From NCBI RefSeq assembly GCF_900289045.1, contig NZ_LT985188.1, positions 3,780,678 through 3,844,677 on the forward strand: a DNA stretch of 64,000 bases, written 5' to 3'. The DNA comes from Micropruina glycogenica (GTDB taxonomy: Bacteria; Actinomycetota; Actinomycetes; Propionibacteriales; Propionibacteriaceae). Below are positions 26,992 through 34,586 of this stretch, piece after piece. Within the stretch, counting starts at the first letter, position 1. Every line of letters begins with the position of its first letter. Both the position numbers and the translations under genes were made by a program. Below the pieces are notes generated by a model, which was not told where the DNA came from, made no database searches, and saw only the letters and a program-made list of their open reading frames with translations.

Positions 26992-27683
26992 CCGGGACGC
27001 CGTGGTTGCGCACGTGGCGCTCTCTCAACCGGCCCGGCGTGGCTGCACGAGGGTGATCGGGTGTGCTGATGGTGCCGCGTCGAGCCGACCGCGAAGCGGT
27101 GACGTCGGTGGGTGCGGGCGTCGACACGCCTGAGAAATGAGGCGGGGCCGGACCAAGTATGAGTTGGTCCGGCCCCTGGTTGTTCGTGGGTAGACGACCC
27201 TCGAACTACGGTCGATTCGCTGATCCGTCCGCTCGTCTTGCGAGACGCCCTGGATTGCTCCACGGCTATGGACCTCGATCTTCGTCCGTTCGCTGAACCA
27301 CTGGTGACGCTCCGTCCGTCTTGCGACTTTCGGTTCGTCGGGTTCTGCGTAGCTGTATGTCTACTCCCCCCACGGCCGCCGCGCAATACCAATCGGGAAG
27401 ATTGTTCTTCGAATCTGGCAGGTCGTCGGCCTGATCACTTTCCTTCTGTCACAATCATGCGATTTCGTACCATCTGTCACACGCGTCACGCAGACTAGTC
27501 TTCGGTCGCTGGGGACGACTCGACCGGACCACCTCATACGCGGTCCGGTCGTGGTTCATTTCTAGTCGCACGAACACTGAGAAGCGTGCATCGACACGCG
27601 GCCCGCCGCCGACTGCACACGAGTATGGTGAGAGACACCGGCCACTGAAGACCGGGTTCGGACCGAGTCGGATCGAGGTTTCA
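26992..27683. other. Long gene-free stretch bounded by two strong hairpins; possible RNA gene
   Basis: Between the inverted repeat and the next CDS there is no credible protein gene. Two terminator-like hairpins occur: a 13-bp perfect stem GGGGCCGGACCAA (27144-27156)/TTGGTCCGGCCCC (27164-27176), and a 10-bp perfect stem CGACCGGACC (27521-27530)/GGTCCGGTCG (27542-27551) followed by TGGTTCATTTCT. Both contain GGTCCGG. The interval between them has lower GC and repeated TCCGTCCG..CTTGCGA fragments. I could not match it to tmRNA, RNase P RNA, SRP RNA or a tRNA. Confidence 0.5.
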
Positions 27684-28097
27684 ATGACAGATCAGATGGC
27701 GGGCGACACGCTCGCAGAGTCCACGGACACCACCGTCGTCGTGCAACGGTCGGTGTCCCAGCCAGTCAAAGAGGTGTGGCGCCTGCTCGCAACACCCGCC
27801 GGCTCCGAGGCCCTCTTGGGTGAGGGCGGCGTGCTGGGCGACAAGGGCGATACCTGGCGCTCATCCAACGGCACCTTCGGCGTGGTGCGCAGTTACCACC
27901 CGCTCGAGCAGATCCGGTTCAGTTGGCACGCCGATGGCGACGCGCCCAAGTCGCTGGTCGATCTGCACCTGATGAAGCAGGGCGACGACGCCACCGTCGT
28001 CGAGATCCGGCACGAACACATTCCCGGCGGGTGGGACACCGACGCGATCACCCAGCACTGGGAAGACGCGCTCGACCGCATCGCCGACGCGAGCTGA
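27684..28097 (+). CDS. SRPBCC/START-like (AHSA1-type) protein
   Basis: 137 residues. The sequence TVVVQRSVSQPVKEVWRLLATPAGSEALLG and the later FSWHADGD and TQHWEDALDRIAD segments fit the helix-grip fold of the activator-of-Hsp90-ATPase-like SRPBCC group, which binds hydrophobic ligands. ATG 27684 follows CGAGGTTTC. Stands alone, convergent with the DUF2277 gene. No specific role can be assigned. Confidence 0.8.
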   Translation: MTDQMAGDTLAESTDTTVVVQRSVSQPVKEVWRLLATPAGSEALLGEGGVLGDKGDTWRSSNGTFGVVRSYHPLEQIRFSWHADGDAPKSLVDLHLMKQGDDATVVEIRHEHIPGGWDTDAITQHWEDALDRIADAS

Positions 28098-28179
28098 CCA
28101 TTCGCCCGCTGAAGAGATCCGGATCTGACCCCACCGTCGGGGCCTGATCTGGACCTCATCGGGCGATGAGCGAAAGAGT

Positions 28180-28449
28180 TCAGCTGGCGAAGCGGGCTGC
28201 TGACCGCGCCCGGGCCTTGGCGGCCTCTTCTTCGCGGTTCTTGGGCGGTGCCGACGTGGTGAGGTGATCGAGCAGGTGCTGCGTGATGTGGGCGATGTCG
28301 TGCACCGCCTCGTCGAAGTACTGCTCGTTGGCCTTGCTCGGCTTGTTCATGCCCGACACCTTGCGCACGAACTGCAGTGCGGCGGCCTGCACCTCAGCGC
28401 TGGTGGCAGGCGGCTCGAAGTTGTTCAGCTGACGAATGTTGCGACACAT
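28180..28449 (-). CDS. DUF2277 family small protein
   Basis: 89 residues beginning MCRNIRQLNNFEPPATSAEV, which is the family signature, followed by AALQFVRKVSGMNKPSKAN and a basic C-terminus. ATG 28449 is the family start. The function is unknown. In the 82 bases between this gene and the convergent SRPBCC gene, GACCCC/GGGGCC-type pairing around 28118-28140 may act as a shared terminator. Confidence 0.9.
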   Translation of the reverse strand: MCRNIRQLNNFEPPATSAEVQAAALQFVRKVSGMNKPSKANEQYFDEAVHDIAHITQHLLDHLTTSAPPKNREEEAAKARARSAARFAS

Positions 28450-28726
28450 GGGGTCAACTGTAAGACCGAGTGCGCCTGAAGGATCCCGGGGTGCGCCGCG
28501 AAGACGGCGTCGACGCTGCTGGTCGAGCGTGTCGAGACCCGTTGTGGCAAGGGGCTTCGTCACGCTGGGCCGGTAGGGTTCGTCATCCGCGCGAACGCCG
28601 GGATCTGCTGCGGGCAAGACCGGGCCCGTCTGCCCCGACCGGCGCCAAGAGCGTCCGACCCACCTACCCAGCTCCGGCGCAGCCCCGTCACAGACACCGC
28701 ACAGCGGCGGTTTCTACAACTGAGTC
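28450..28726. repeat. Intergenic stretch with family C and family A repeats
   Basis: Contains a family C arm (GGTCGAGCGTGTCGAGACC, about 28521-28539) and a family A palindrome (28582-28606) with a partly decayed left arm. No gene or clear promoter is visible. Confidence 0.6.
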
Positions 28727-29641
28727 ATGAGCGATGCACTGACCCGACGAATGTCACGCCGGCTGCTGTTGGGCGGCACCGCGGGCGTGGTGGGCCTGGG
28801 CGGCACCGCGGCGTGGGCGCTCGATCGCTATGTGATCGAACACGTCGAGGGCACCGTGACCGACTCGGCCACCGCGGCACCCACCGGAACCAGCACCGAC
28901 GACGGGTACACGAGTTCGACCACGTCGCTGAGCATCGAGAAGGTCACCACGGGTTCGGGGTCTGACACCATCACCTACTTCGTGGCCGACATCAGCACCA
29001 CCGACGCCACGCTGATTAGGTCCGCGTTCGCCCAAGACAAGTTCGGCACCAACATCACCGCCTACCCCTCGGTGATCGCGAAGAACAAGAACGCCGTGCT
29101 GGCCATCAACGGCGACTACTACGGGTTTCGCGACACCGGCATCGTGGTGCGCGACGGCATCGCTTACCGCGACAAGGGCGCCCGGCAGGGTCTGGCCATG
29201 TATCGCGACGGCTCGATGAAGCTCTACGACGAGACCGCCACCAACGCCAAGCAACTGATCGCCGACGGCGTGTGGAGCACCCTGTCGTTCGGCCCCGGAC
29301 TGGTCGAGGACGGCACGGTGATCGACGGGATCGACTCGATCGAGATCGACACCAACTTCGGCAACCACTCCATTCAGGGCGAACAGCCGCGCACCGCCGT
29401 CGGCATGATCGCCGCCAACCACCTGCTCTGGGTCGTCGTGGACGGCCGCAGCACCGGCTACAGCCGCGGCATGACCATGCCCGAACTCGCGCAGGTGTTC
29501 GTCGATCGGGGTGCGCAGGTGGCCTACAACCTCGATGGGGGCGGGTCGTCCGCCATGGTGTTCAACGGCGCTCTGGTCAACAACCCGCTCGGCAAGGGCA
29601 AAGAGCGAGGCACCTCCGACATTGTGTACGTGGCGGGCTGA
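28727..29641 (+). CDS. Phosphodiester glycosidase (NAGPA-domain) exported protein
   Basis: 304 residues. The N-terminus RRMSRRLLLGGTAGVVGLGG has twin arginines before a hydrophobic run, so Tat export or membrane anchoring is likely. A Ser/Thr linker leads to the NAGPA domain: VLAINGDYYGFRDTGIVVRDG, SFGPGLVEDG, QPRTAVGMIA, LWVVVDGRSTGYSRGMTM and AYNLDGGGSSAMVFNG. The family includes the enzyme that removes GlcNAc from phosphodiester-linked mannose. It ends three bases before a GT2-GtrA fusion gene, which suggests joint work on a phosphodiester-linked surface glycan. Confidence 0.9.
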   Translation: MSDALTRRMSRRLLLGGTAGVVGLGGTAAWALDRYVIEHVEGTVTDSATAAPTGTSTDDGYTSSTTSLSIEKVTTGSGSDTITYFVADISTTDATLIRSAFAQDKFGTNITAYPSVIAKNKNAVLAINGDYYGFRDTGIVVRDGIAYRDKGARQGLAMYRDGSMKLYDETATNAKQLIADGVWSTLSFGPGLVEDGTVIDGIDSIEIDTNFGNHSIQGEQPRTAVGMIAANHLLWVVVDGRSTGYSRGMTMPELAQVFVDRGAQVAYNLDGGGSSAMVFNGALVNNPLGKGKERGTSDIVYVAG

Positions 29642-29644
29642 GCC

Positions 29645-30706
29645 ATGATCGTGCTGGTTCCGGCCTTCGAACCCGCCCGCCACCTGCTCGACCTGCTGCG
29701 CGACCTGGCCCGCGAGGCCCCTGAACTGTCGGTGGTCGTGGTCGACGACGGCAGCGGACCGCTGTACGCGCCCCTGTTCTCGGACGCCACCCGGCTGGGT
29801 GCCGACGTGATCGGCTACGCCGACAACCGGGGCAAGGGGGCAGCGCTCAAGCACGGCTTCGCGCACATCGCCCGGCACTACCCGGGGCAGGACGTGGTGT
29901 GCGCCGACTCCGACGGCCAGCACGCGGTGGTGGACATTCTGCGGGTCGGGCGCGCCGTGCATCCGGGTGCGATGGTGTTGGGTGTCCGTGCCTTCGCCGG
30001 ACGGGTGCCCGCCCGCAGTCGCATCGGCAACCTGGTCACCCGCTGGGCGTTCCGGGCGGCCAGCGGCGTCGACGTGAGCGACACCCAGACCGGGCTGCGC
30101 GGCTACCCCTCGGCCGCATTGCCCTGGCTGTGCGGCGTGGCGGGCGACCGCTTCGAGTATGAGCTCAACCTGCTGCTGCGCGCCCGCGAGGCCGGCTGGA
30201 CCATCGACGAGGTGCCCATCGCCACCATCTACCTCGCCGGCAATGAGTCGTCGCACTTTCGTCCGCTGGTCGACTCGCTGCGCATCTACCTGCCCCTGCT
30301 GGCCTTCTCGGCCTCATCGCTGGTGGCCTTCGGTGTCGACTTCGTGACCCTGCTGTTGTTGAACGCCCTCACCGGCAACCTGCTGGCTGCAGTGATCGGC
30401 GCCCGTGGTCTGAGTTCTGCGGTGAACTTCCTGACGAACCGCCGCATGGTGTTCGGCTCGCAGCGTCCGTTGCGCGCCACGCTGGTGCGCTACTACCTGC
30501 TCGTAGCCGTGCTGCTGCTGGCCAACTACGGGCTGCTGGCCTGGCTGACGAGCTTCGGTGTCGCCTTGGCGGTGGCCAAGGTTCTGGTCGAGGTGACCCT
30601 GTTCGTGGCCAGCTACCAGGTGCAGCGCAGCTTCGTTTTCGGCCGGTGCACCCGGCCCGGGGTCGCCGTGGCGAAGGAACCCCGGCAACTGGTGTCGTCG
30701 CGCTGA
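29645..30706 (+). CDS. Family 2 glycosyltransferase fused to a GtrA membrane domain
   Basis: 353 residues. Residues 1-215 are a DPM1-like GT2 domain (VVVVDDGSGPLY, GYADNRGKGAALKHGF, VCADSDGQHAV, DTQTGLRGYPSAALPW, RFEYELNLLLRARE). Residues from about 225 carry four membrane helices of the GtrA type (LVAFGVDFVTLLLLNAL, GLSSAVNFLTNRRMVFGS). Together they would charge a polyprenyl phosphate with sugar and move it across the membrane. ATG 29645 is three bases after the glycosidase stop. Confidence 0.92.
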   Translation: MIVLVPAFEPARHLLDLLRDLAREAPELSVVVVDDGSGPLYAPLFSDATRLGADVIGYADNRGKGAALKHGFAHIARHYPGQDVVCADSDGQHAVVDILRVGRAVHPGAMVLGVRAFAGRVPARSRIGNLVTRWAFRAASGVDVSDTQTGLRGYPSAALPWLCGVAGDRFEYELNLLLRAREAGWTIDEVPIATIYLAGNESSHFRPLVDSLRIYLPLLAFSASSLVAFGVDFVTLLLLNALTGNLLAAVIGARGLSSAVNFLTNRRMVFGSQRPLRATLVRYYLLVAVLLLANYGLLAWLTSFGVALAVAKVLVEVTLFVASYQVQRSFVFGRCTRPGVAVAKEPRQLVSSR

Positions 30707-30738
30707 GGCCTTGACGCCGGGTCGGGTGGGCCGCAGCC

Positions 30739-30797
30739 CGGGGACGGTTCTGGGTTACCGTCCAGGTGGGCCGAAACCGAGAACCGTCCCAGAGTTA
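30739..30797. repeat. Diverged family B inverted pair
   Basis: GGGGACGGTTCTGGGTTACC and the inverted GAGAACCGTCCCAGAGTTACC pair across a 20-base loop between convergent gene ends. The final TTA supplies the stop codon of the minus-strand TetR gene, so the repeat reaches into that gene. Confidence 0.75.
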
Positions 30798-31376
30798 CCG
30801 CCCGGGTCGGTCACCTTGGATCGCGGCCAGGAACTCGCGCTTCAGGGCGGCTGAGTCTGGCCGCTTGCCGGTGCCGGAGGAGTGCATCAGCATGCGATTG
30901 CCGAGGTAGGCGGCGTAAGCGACTCGGGCGCGTGCCTCGGCTCGCCCGGGGTCGAACCCGCGGCGGATCAGCAGGTCGGTCACCAGGCCGATGCGCACGG
31001 CGTGCGCGCGGGCCACGGCGGGCCCGATCTGCGGGTGCTCGGCGGCCAGCATGATGCGCCAGTCGGCCGCCTCGTCGTCGGCCCGGCCCAGGCTCAGCAC
31101 CCGGTCCATCAGTCGGGCCACGGGGTCTTCGGTGGGTGCGTGCCCGATGCCGTCGAACACCTCGGTGGTGGTGCGTCGCTGCCATTCGGCCAGGGCTGCG
31201 TCCACCAATTCGGCGCGGTCGGTGAAGTGCCAGTAGAAGCTGCCCTTGGTGGCGTTCAGGGTCTTGGCGAGCGCCTCGACCGACACGTTCTCGAGCCCTA
31301 CCTGCGCTGTCGAGCGCAACGCCGCATCGACCCAGTCCTGTCGGCTGAGACGTTTGGCGATCGCACGTTGAACCAC
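30795..31376 (-). CDS. TetR-family transcriptional regulator
   Basis: 193 residues. DNA-binding domain: RQDWVDAALRSTAQVGLENVSVEALAKTLNATKGSFYWHFTDRAELVDAAL, followed by an all-helical ligand domain. GTG 31376 has TAGGCT six bases upstream in the minus direction. Two palindromic sites lie between it and the divergent START-like gene, so it probably represses both. The ligand is unknown. Its last codon and stop fall inside a repeat element. Confidence 0.92.
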   Translation of the reverse strand: MVQRAIAKRLSRQDWVDAALRSTAQVGLENVSVEALAKTLNATKGSFYWHFTDRAELVDAALAEWQRRTTTEVFDGIGHAPTEDPVARLMDRVLSLGRADDEAADWRIMLAAEHPQIGPAVARAHAVRIGLVTDLLIRRGFDPGRAEARARVAYAAYLGNRMLMHSSGTGKRPDSAALKREFLAAIQGDRPGR

Positions 31377-31391
31377 TCTTGCAGCCTACCG

Positions 31392-31424
31392 TGCGCAGGC
31401 GTATGGTTACAGTACGCGAGCGTA
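31392..31424. promoter_or_regulatory. Paired TetR-type operators in a divergent promoter region
   Basis: TACGCGAGCGTA (31413-31424) is a perfect palindrome and TGCGCAGGCGTA (31392-31403) is the same site with one altered arm base. Centres are 21 bp apart, about two helical turns. They overlap a TATGGT-like -10 for the rightward gene and the TAGGCT box of the TetR gene. Confidence 0.7.
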
Positions 31425-31441
31425 TGGAAAGGCTTTCGCGA

Positions 31442-31993
31442 ATGACTGGTTCGACAACCGTGACCCCGACCGGCGTGCGTTCGGTGCACTCCCGGGTCAC
31501 GGACGGCACGATGAAAGACGCCGAGCGGCTGCTCGCCACCCTTGGCGGTGCGGACGATCGAATCTGGCCGAAAGACCGCTGGCTACGGCTGCGGCTCGAC
31601 GAGGGACTCGAAGTGGGCAGCCACGGCAAGCAAGGGCCGGTGCGCTACCGCGTGCTCGAGGTCGAACCCGGACGTCGGGTGCGGTTCGAGTTCGAGCCCG
31701 ACTGCAGGCCGGCGCTCACCGGCTGGCACGAGTTGCGGGTCGATCCGGCCGGTGACGACGGCCTGAGCTGGACCCACGAGTTGATGCTCGAACACCCATC
31801 GGCGCAGGTGCGCAGCATTCTTCTGCCGCTGCACGACGCGTTGATCGAAGACCTGCTCGACCAGGTCGAGGTCGAGGTGGGTCAGCACCCGCTGGAGCGG
31901 CCCGAGTTCAGCGCCGGTATTCGCGCGCGGCGGGCGATGTTTCGTCCGCTTCGGCGCAGCACGACTCACCGTGAGGCGCAGGCGCCCGCCTGA
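31442..31993 (+). CDS. SRPBCC/polyketide-cyclase-like protein
   Basis: 183 residues. SVHSRVTDGTMKDAERLLATL, VRYRVLEVEPGRRVRFEFEP and GLSWTHELMLEHPSAQVRSILLPLHDALIEDLLDQVE fit the SRPBCC ligand-binding fold. Divergent from the TetR gene and probably its target; the pair may respond to and handle a hydrophobic small molecule. ATG 31442 with GGAAAGG upstream is preferred; an in-frame ATG at 31424 is possible. Confidence 0.7.
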   Translation: MTGSTTVTPTGVRSVHSRVTDGTMKDAERLLATLGGADDRIWPKDRWLRLRLDEGLEVGSHGKQGPVRYRVLEVEPGRRVRFEFEPDCRPALTGWHELRVDPAGDDGLSWTHELMLEHPSAQVRSILLPLHDALIEDLLDQVEVEVGQHPLERPEFSAGIRARRAMFRPLRRSTTHREAQAPA

Positions 31994-32287
31994 GGGCTTC
32001 AGCTGGTCGAAATCAACTGGAGGAGCAGGTCGCGACACGCTTGACCATTCAAGTCAACGGGTCTCAATGCGTGGCCGAGAGAGCCCCCGTACAACGGGAT
32101 GACCGCTGAACGGAACTTTCAAGCGGAGCGGAGGCACCCTTGTCAGGGCGTGGTCCGGCGTTTGCGCATGTGAGGCGCTAGCCGAGCAGTCCGGCGAGGG
32201 CGTGACAGGGCTGCCTCAGCTCCGCGGCAGCCGACGCACCCACAGTGGTCTGGACGAGCTCGACCAAGAACAAGCTCGACCAACCGA
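31994..32287. other. Gene-free interval between convergent genes
   Basis: 294 bases without a credible reading frame. A family C-like direct repeat (GAGCTCGACCAAGAACAAGCTCGACCAACC) is split over about 32258-32284; no terminator was identified. Confidence 0.5.
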
Positions 32288-32731
32288 TCAGCGGGTCTCG
32301 CGCAGCTTCCATTCGATGGCGGGGCAGGTGTCCATCACCATGGGCAGGCCCGCCGCTTCGGCCCGCTCGAACGCGGCGTGGTCGATGACGCCCAGTTGGA
32401 ACCAGACCCCGCCGGCACCGATCGTGATGGCCTCGTCGACGAAGCGTCCGGCTGATTCTGACCGGCGGAACACGTCCACCACATCGATCTCGAACGGCAC
32501 CTCGGCGAGGGTCGCGTACCCCTGCTCGCCGAACAGCTCAGGGGCGTCGGGGTGAATCGGTACCACCCGCTTGCCACGGCTGTGCAGCAGGTCGGCGATG
32601 GCGTAGGCGGTGCGTGCGGGGTCGCCCGACAGCCCCACGACGGCCCACACGTGGGCGTTGTCGAGAAAGCGGTCGATAGTCGCCTGGTCGTGCCACGCGG
32701 GGCGCGCCTGGGGTATGGCTGCTTGCGTCAT
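32288..32731 (-). CDS. CoA-binding domain protein (YccU-like)
   Basis: 147 residues with a Rossmann-like CoA-binding fold: VWAVVGLSGDPARTAYAIADLLHSRGKRVVPIHP, then FEIDVVDVFRRSE, GGVWFQLGVIDHAAFERAEAAGLPMVMDTCPAIE. This matches small stand-alone CoA_binding_2 proteins. The role is unclear; metabolite or CoA sensing is the usual guess. ATG 32731 is used because TAGGGT ends seven bases before it; a GTG two codons upstream is possible. Confidence 0.9.
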   Translation of the reverse strand: MTQAAIPQARPAWHDQATIDRFLDNAHVWAVVGLSGDPARTAYAIADLLHSRGKRVVPIHPDAPELFGEQGYATLAEVPFEIDVVDVFRRSESAGRFVDEAITIGAGGVWFQLGVIDHAAFERAEAAGLPMVMDTCPAIEWKLRETR

Positions 32732-32879
32732 GCCCACAACCCTATGTGGCGGCTGAGAGATCTTCGGGCGTGAGCCGCGGTGCGCCGACGGTGCGGACCT
32801 CTTCGCCAGGGCGCGTCCGCTGGGTTACCGTGAAGGTTGCGGCGCGCGACCGTCCACCGCAGGGACAGGGGGAGCGACC

Positions 32880-33284
32880 ATGCAGACCCAACCGACCAGC
32901 GCCAGCGTGCCCGACTTTCTGGCCGCGGTGCCCGACGAGCGGCGCCGAGCCGACGCCCGGCAGATCTGTGCTCTGTTGACCGAGGTGACCGGAGAGCCTG
33001 CCGTGATGTGGGGCGACAGCATCGTCGGGTTCGGATCGCGCACGCTGCGCTACCCCGACGGACGCGAGACCCCCTGGATGCTGGTCGGCTTCTCGGCCCG
33101 TAAAGCGGCCACGGTGCTCTACTTGGCCGAAGGGTTCGAACAGCACGCCGAGCTGCTGGGTCGGCTCGGCCCGCACAGCATCGGCAAATCGTGCCTGTAC
33201 CTGAAGCGGCTCGACGCCGTCGACACCGCCGTGCTGCGTGACCTGGTCACCGACTCGGTGCGGGCGGGGAGGGCCGACGGCTGA
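32880..33284 (+). CDS. DUF1801 family protein
   Basis: 134 residues: DFLAAVPDERRRADARQICALLTEVTGEPAVMWGDSIVGFG, WMLVGFSARKAATVLYLAEGF, GKSCLYLKRLDAVDTAVLRDLVTDS. This matches the DUF1801/YdhG-like group of small alpha/beta proteins of unknown function. GGGGGAGCG precedes ATG 32880. It stands alone. Confidence 0.88.
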   Translation: MQTQPTSASVPDFLAAVPDERRRADARQICALLTEVTGEPAVMWGDSIVGFGSRTLRYPDGRETPWMLVGFSARKAATVLYLAEGFEQHAELLGRLGPHSIGKSCLYLKRLDAVDTAVLRDLVTDSVRAGRADG

Positions 33285-33499
33285 TGCGAGCGGCTGCGCG
33301 CCGGCGGCGGACGCCCGAGGCGTCGGCGCCCGGCACGGCGAGGTGCGCGCTCAGTGCAGAAGTGTTTCGGGGCTGATCGCTTCGCTTCCCGTGGTCTCGC
33401 GTGGAGGTCTCGACGGGCTCGACCGTCGGTGGTGGCGTGGGGTCTCGAGTTCGACCACCGATGATCGACACCTGCCCGTGGTGGGCCGGTGCGCGAGAC
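33285..33499. other. Intergenic stretch with a family C repeat
   Basis: Contains GGTCTCGACGGGCTCGACC (about 33407-33425) and a later GGTCTCGAGTTCGACCACC, both relatives of the family C repeat, between convergent genes. No gene is apparent. Confidence 0.55.
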
Positions 33500-34189
33500 T
33501 CAGTTCTTCAGCGTGATCCACAGCGCTCGGCTGGCGGCCAGCAGTTCGCCCTCGGCGCTGTGCAGGGCGGCTGCGGTGTCGTGCTTGCGGCCGTCGCGGG
33601 CGAGCGCCCACCCCATCACCACGCACGGCTCGCCCACCCGCGGCAACCGATACACCTGTGCGGCGAACCGCCCCAGCAGCATCAGGGCGTCCCACCTCTC
33701 GAAGCAGCCGTACCCGAACAGCGACGGGCAGTCGACGCTCGCCCACACCACGGCCGGGCGGACGACGCCGTCGTCGGCCACGGAGGCGTCCGGCACCCAC
33801 GGGGCCGCTGCCACGCGGCGCGCCTCGACGGGGCCGGGAAAGATGCGCAGCCCGTCGGGACGGTCGGTGCCGCACACGAAGCACTGCGGGTACGGGTGAT
33901 CGGTCAGCCAGGGGCAGCGATGCGAAGCGTCGGTGGCCTCGTCGAAGCCGACCGGCTCGGGTACTGCCAACTCGAACACAGCCGGACGCCCGGTGGCGAC
34001 CTCGGCGCCGTCCACGCTGACCGTGACGCCGTCGGAGTCGGTGGCCGCCGGCAGCGGACGATCCAGCGGCGGGGGCAGGCGCAAGGTCACCTCGGCCGGG
34101 CCGAGCGCAGCCGCGACCGCGCCGGCGCTGTAGCCGCCGTTGCCGGAGTTGTCGGGGCCGCGGTAGCGCCGCTCGATCAGCACGGTCAC
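33500..34189 (-). CDS. Thioesterase-like (hotdog) protein
   Basis: 229 residues. GPDNSGNGGYSAGAVAAALG near the start, the central PQCFVCGTDRPDGLRIFPGP with a CXXC, and VVWASVDCPSLFGY fit two-hotdog thioesterase-like proteins. They would hydrolyse or bind an acyl thioester; the catalytic residue is uncertain. GTG 34189 overlaps the TGA of the gene before it by four bases, so it is the last gene of a three-gene minus-strand operon. Confidence 0.7.
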   Translation of the reverse strand: MTVLIERRYRGPDNSGNGGYSAGAVAAALGPAEVTLRLPPPLDRPLPAATDSDGVTVSVDGAEVATGRPAVFELAVPEPVGFDEATDASHRCPWLTDHPYPQCFVCGTDRPDGLRIFPGPVEARRVAAAPWVPDASVADDGVVRPAVVWASVDCPSLFGYGCFERWDALMLLGRFAAQVYRLPRVGEPCVVMGWALARDGRKHDTAAALHSAEGELLAASRALWITLKN

Positions 34190-34581
34190 GATGTCTCCAA
34201 CACGTGCAGCATGGCGCGCGCATACGCGCGTTCGGCGTCGATGTCGAGGTGCCGGGTGCCGTCGGTGAGGGTGACGACGAAGCCGCCCGGCACCGCGGTG
34301 AGGGTGTTGAAGGCGTCGCCGAGTTGGGCGCGCAACTGGTCTTCGCGCGGCAGCCAGAGCACGCGCGCGGCGTCCACCGAGTCAAGCGCCCACTCGGTGG
34401 TGCCGTTGAACTTGAACACCGAACTGCCGCCCGGCACGTCTTGCACGTCGATGGTCATCTCGGCCACGACGAAAACCTCGCCCTGAAAGTCGCCGGACGG
34501 AATCGTGAACCGGTCGCCGCTGGCCGGGCGCCACGGCAGGCCGGCGGTGCGCAGCCTGGCGGCGAGGTCGGCGTCGATCAT
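34186..34581 (-). CDS. Conserved hypothetical protein of 131 residues
   Basis: Begins MIDADLAARLRTAGLPWRPA and has DRFTIPSGDFQGEVFVVAEMTIDVQD, FKFNGTTEWALDSV and LWLPREDQLRAQLG. I recall similar actinobacterial proteins carrying a doubtful pilus-assembly CpaE label; nothing here supports that role. ATG 34581 is five bases after the Tat-lipoprotein stop, and its own stop overlaps the thioesterase-like start. Function unknown. Confidence 0.75.
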   Translation of the reverse strand: MIDADLAARLRTAGLPWRPASGDRFTIPSGDFQGEVFVVAEMTIDVQDVPGGSSVFKFNGTTEWALDSVDAARVLWLPREDQLRAQLGDAFNTLTAVPGGFVVTLTDGTRHLDIDAERAYARAMLHVLETS

Positions 34582-34586
34582 GGCGG

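Noticed and set aside
26184..27392. 402-residue minus-strand frame opposite the alkyladenine glycosylase
   Set aside because: Composition is that of a shadow frame and it runs over the hairpins; the glycosylase is the true gene.
26992..27683. tmRNA, RNase P RNA or SRP RNA
   Set aside because: None of the expected signatures (T-arm with CCA end, GAGGAAAGTCC, GGAAGCAGCC) could be found.
28754..30256. 500-residue minus-strand frame opposite the glycosidase and glycosyltransferase genes
   Set aside because: Repeated HV/GG/DQ patterns typical of the reverse complement of Asp/Gly/Val-rich coding DNA.
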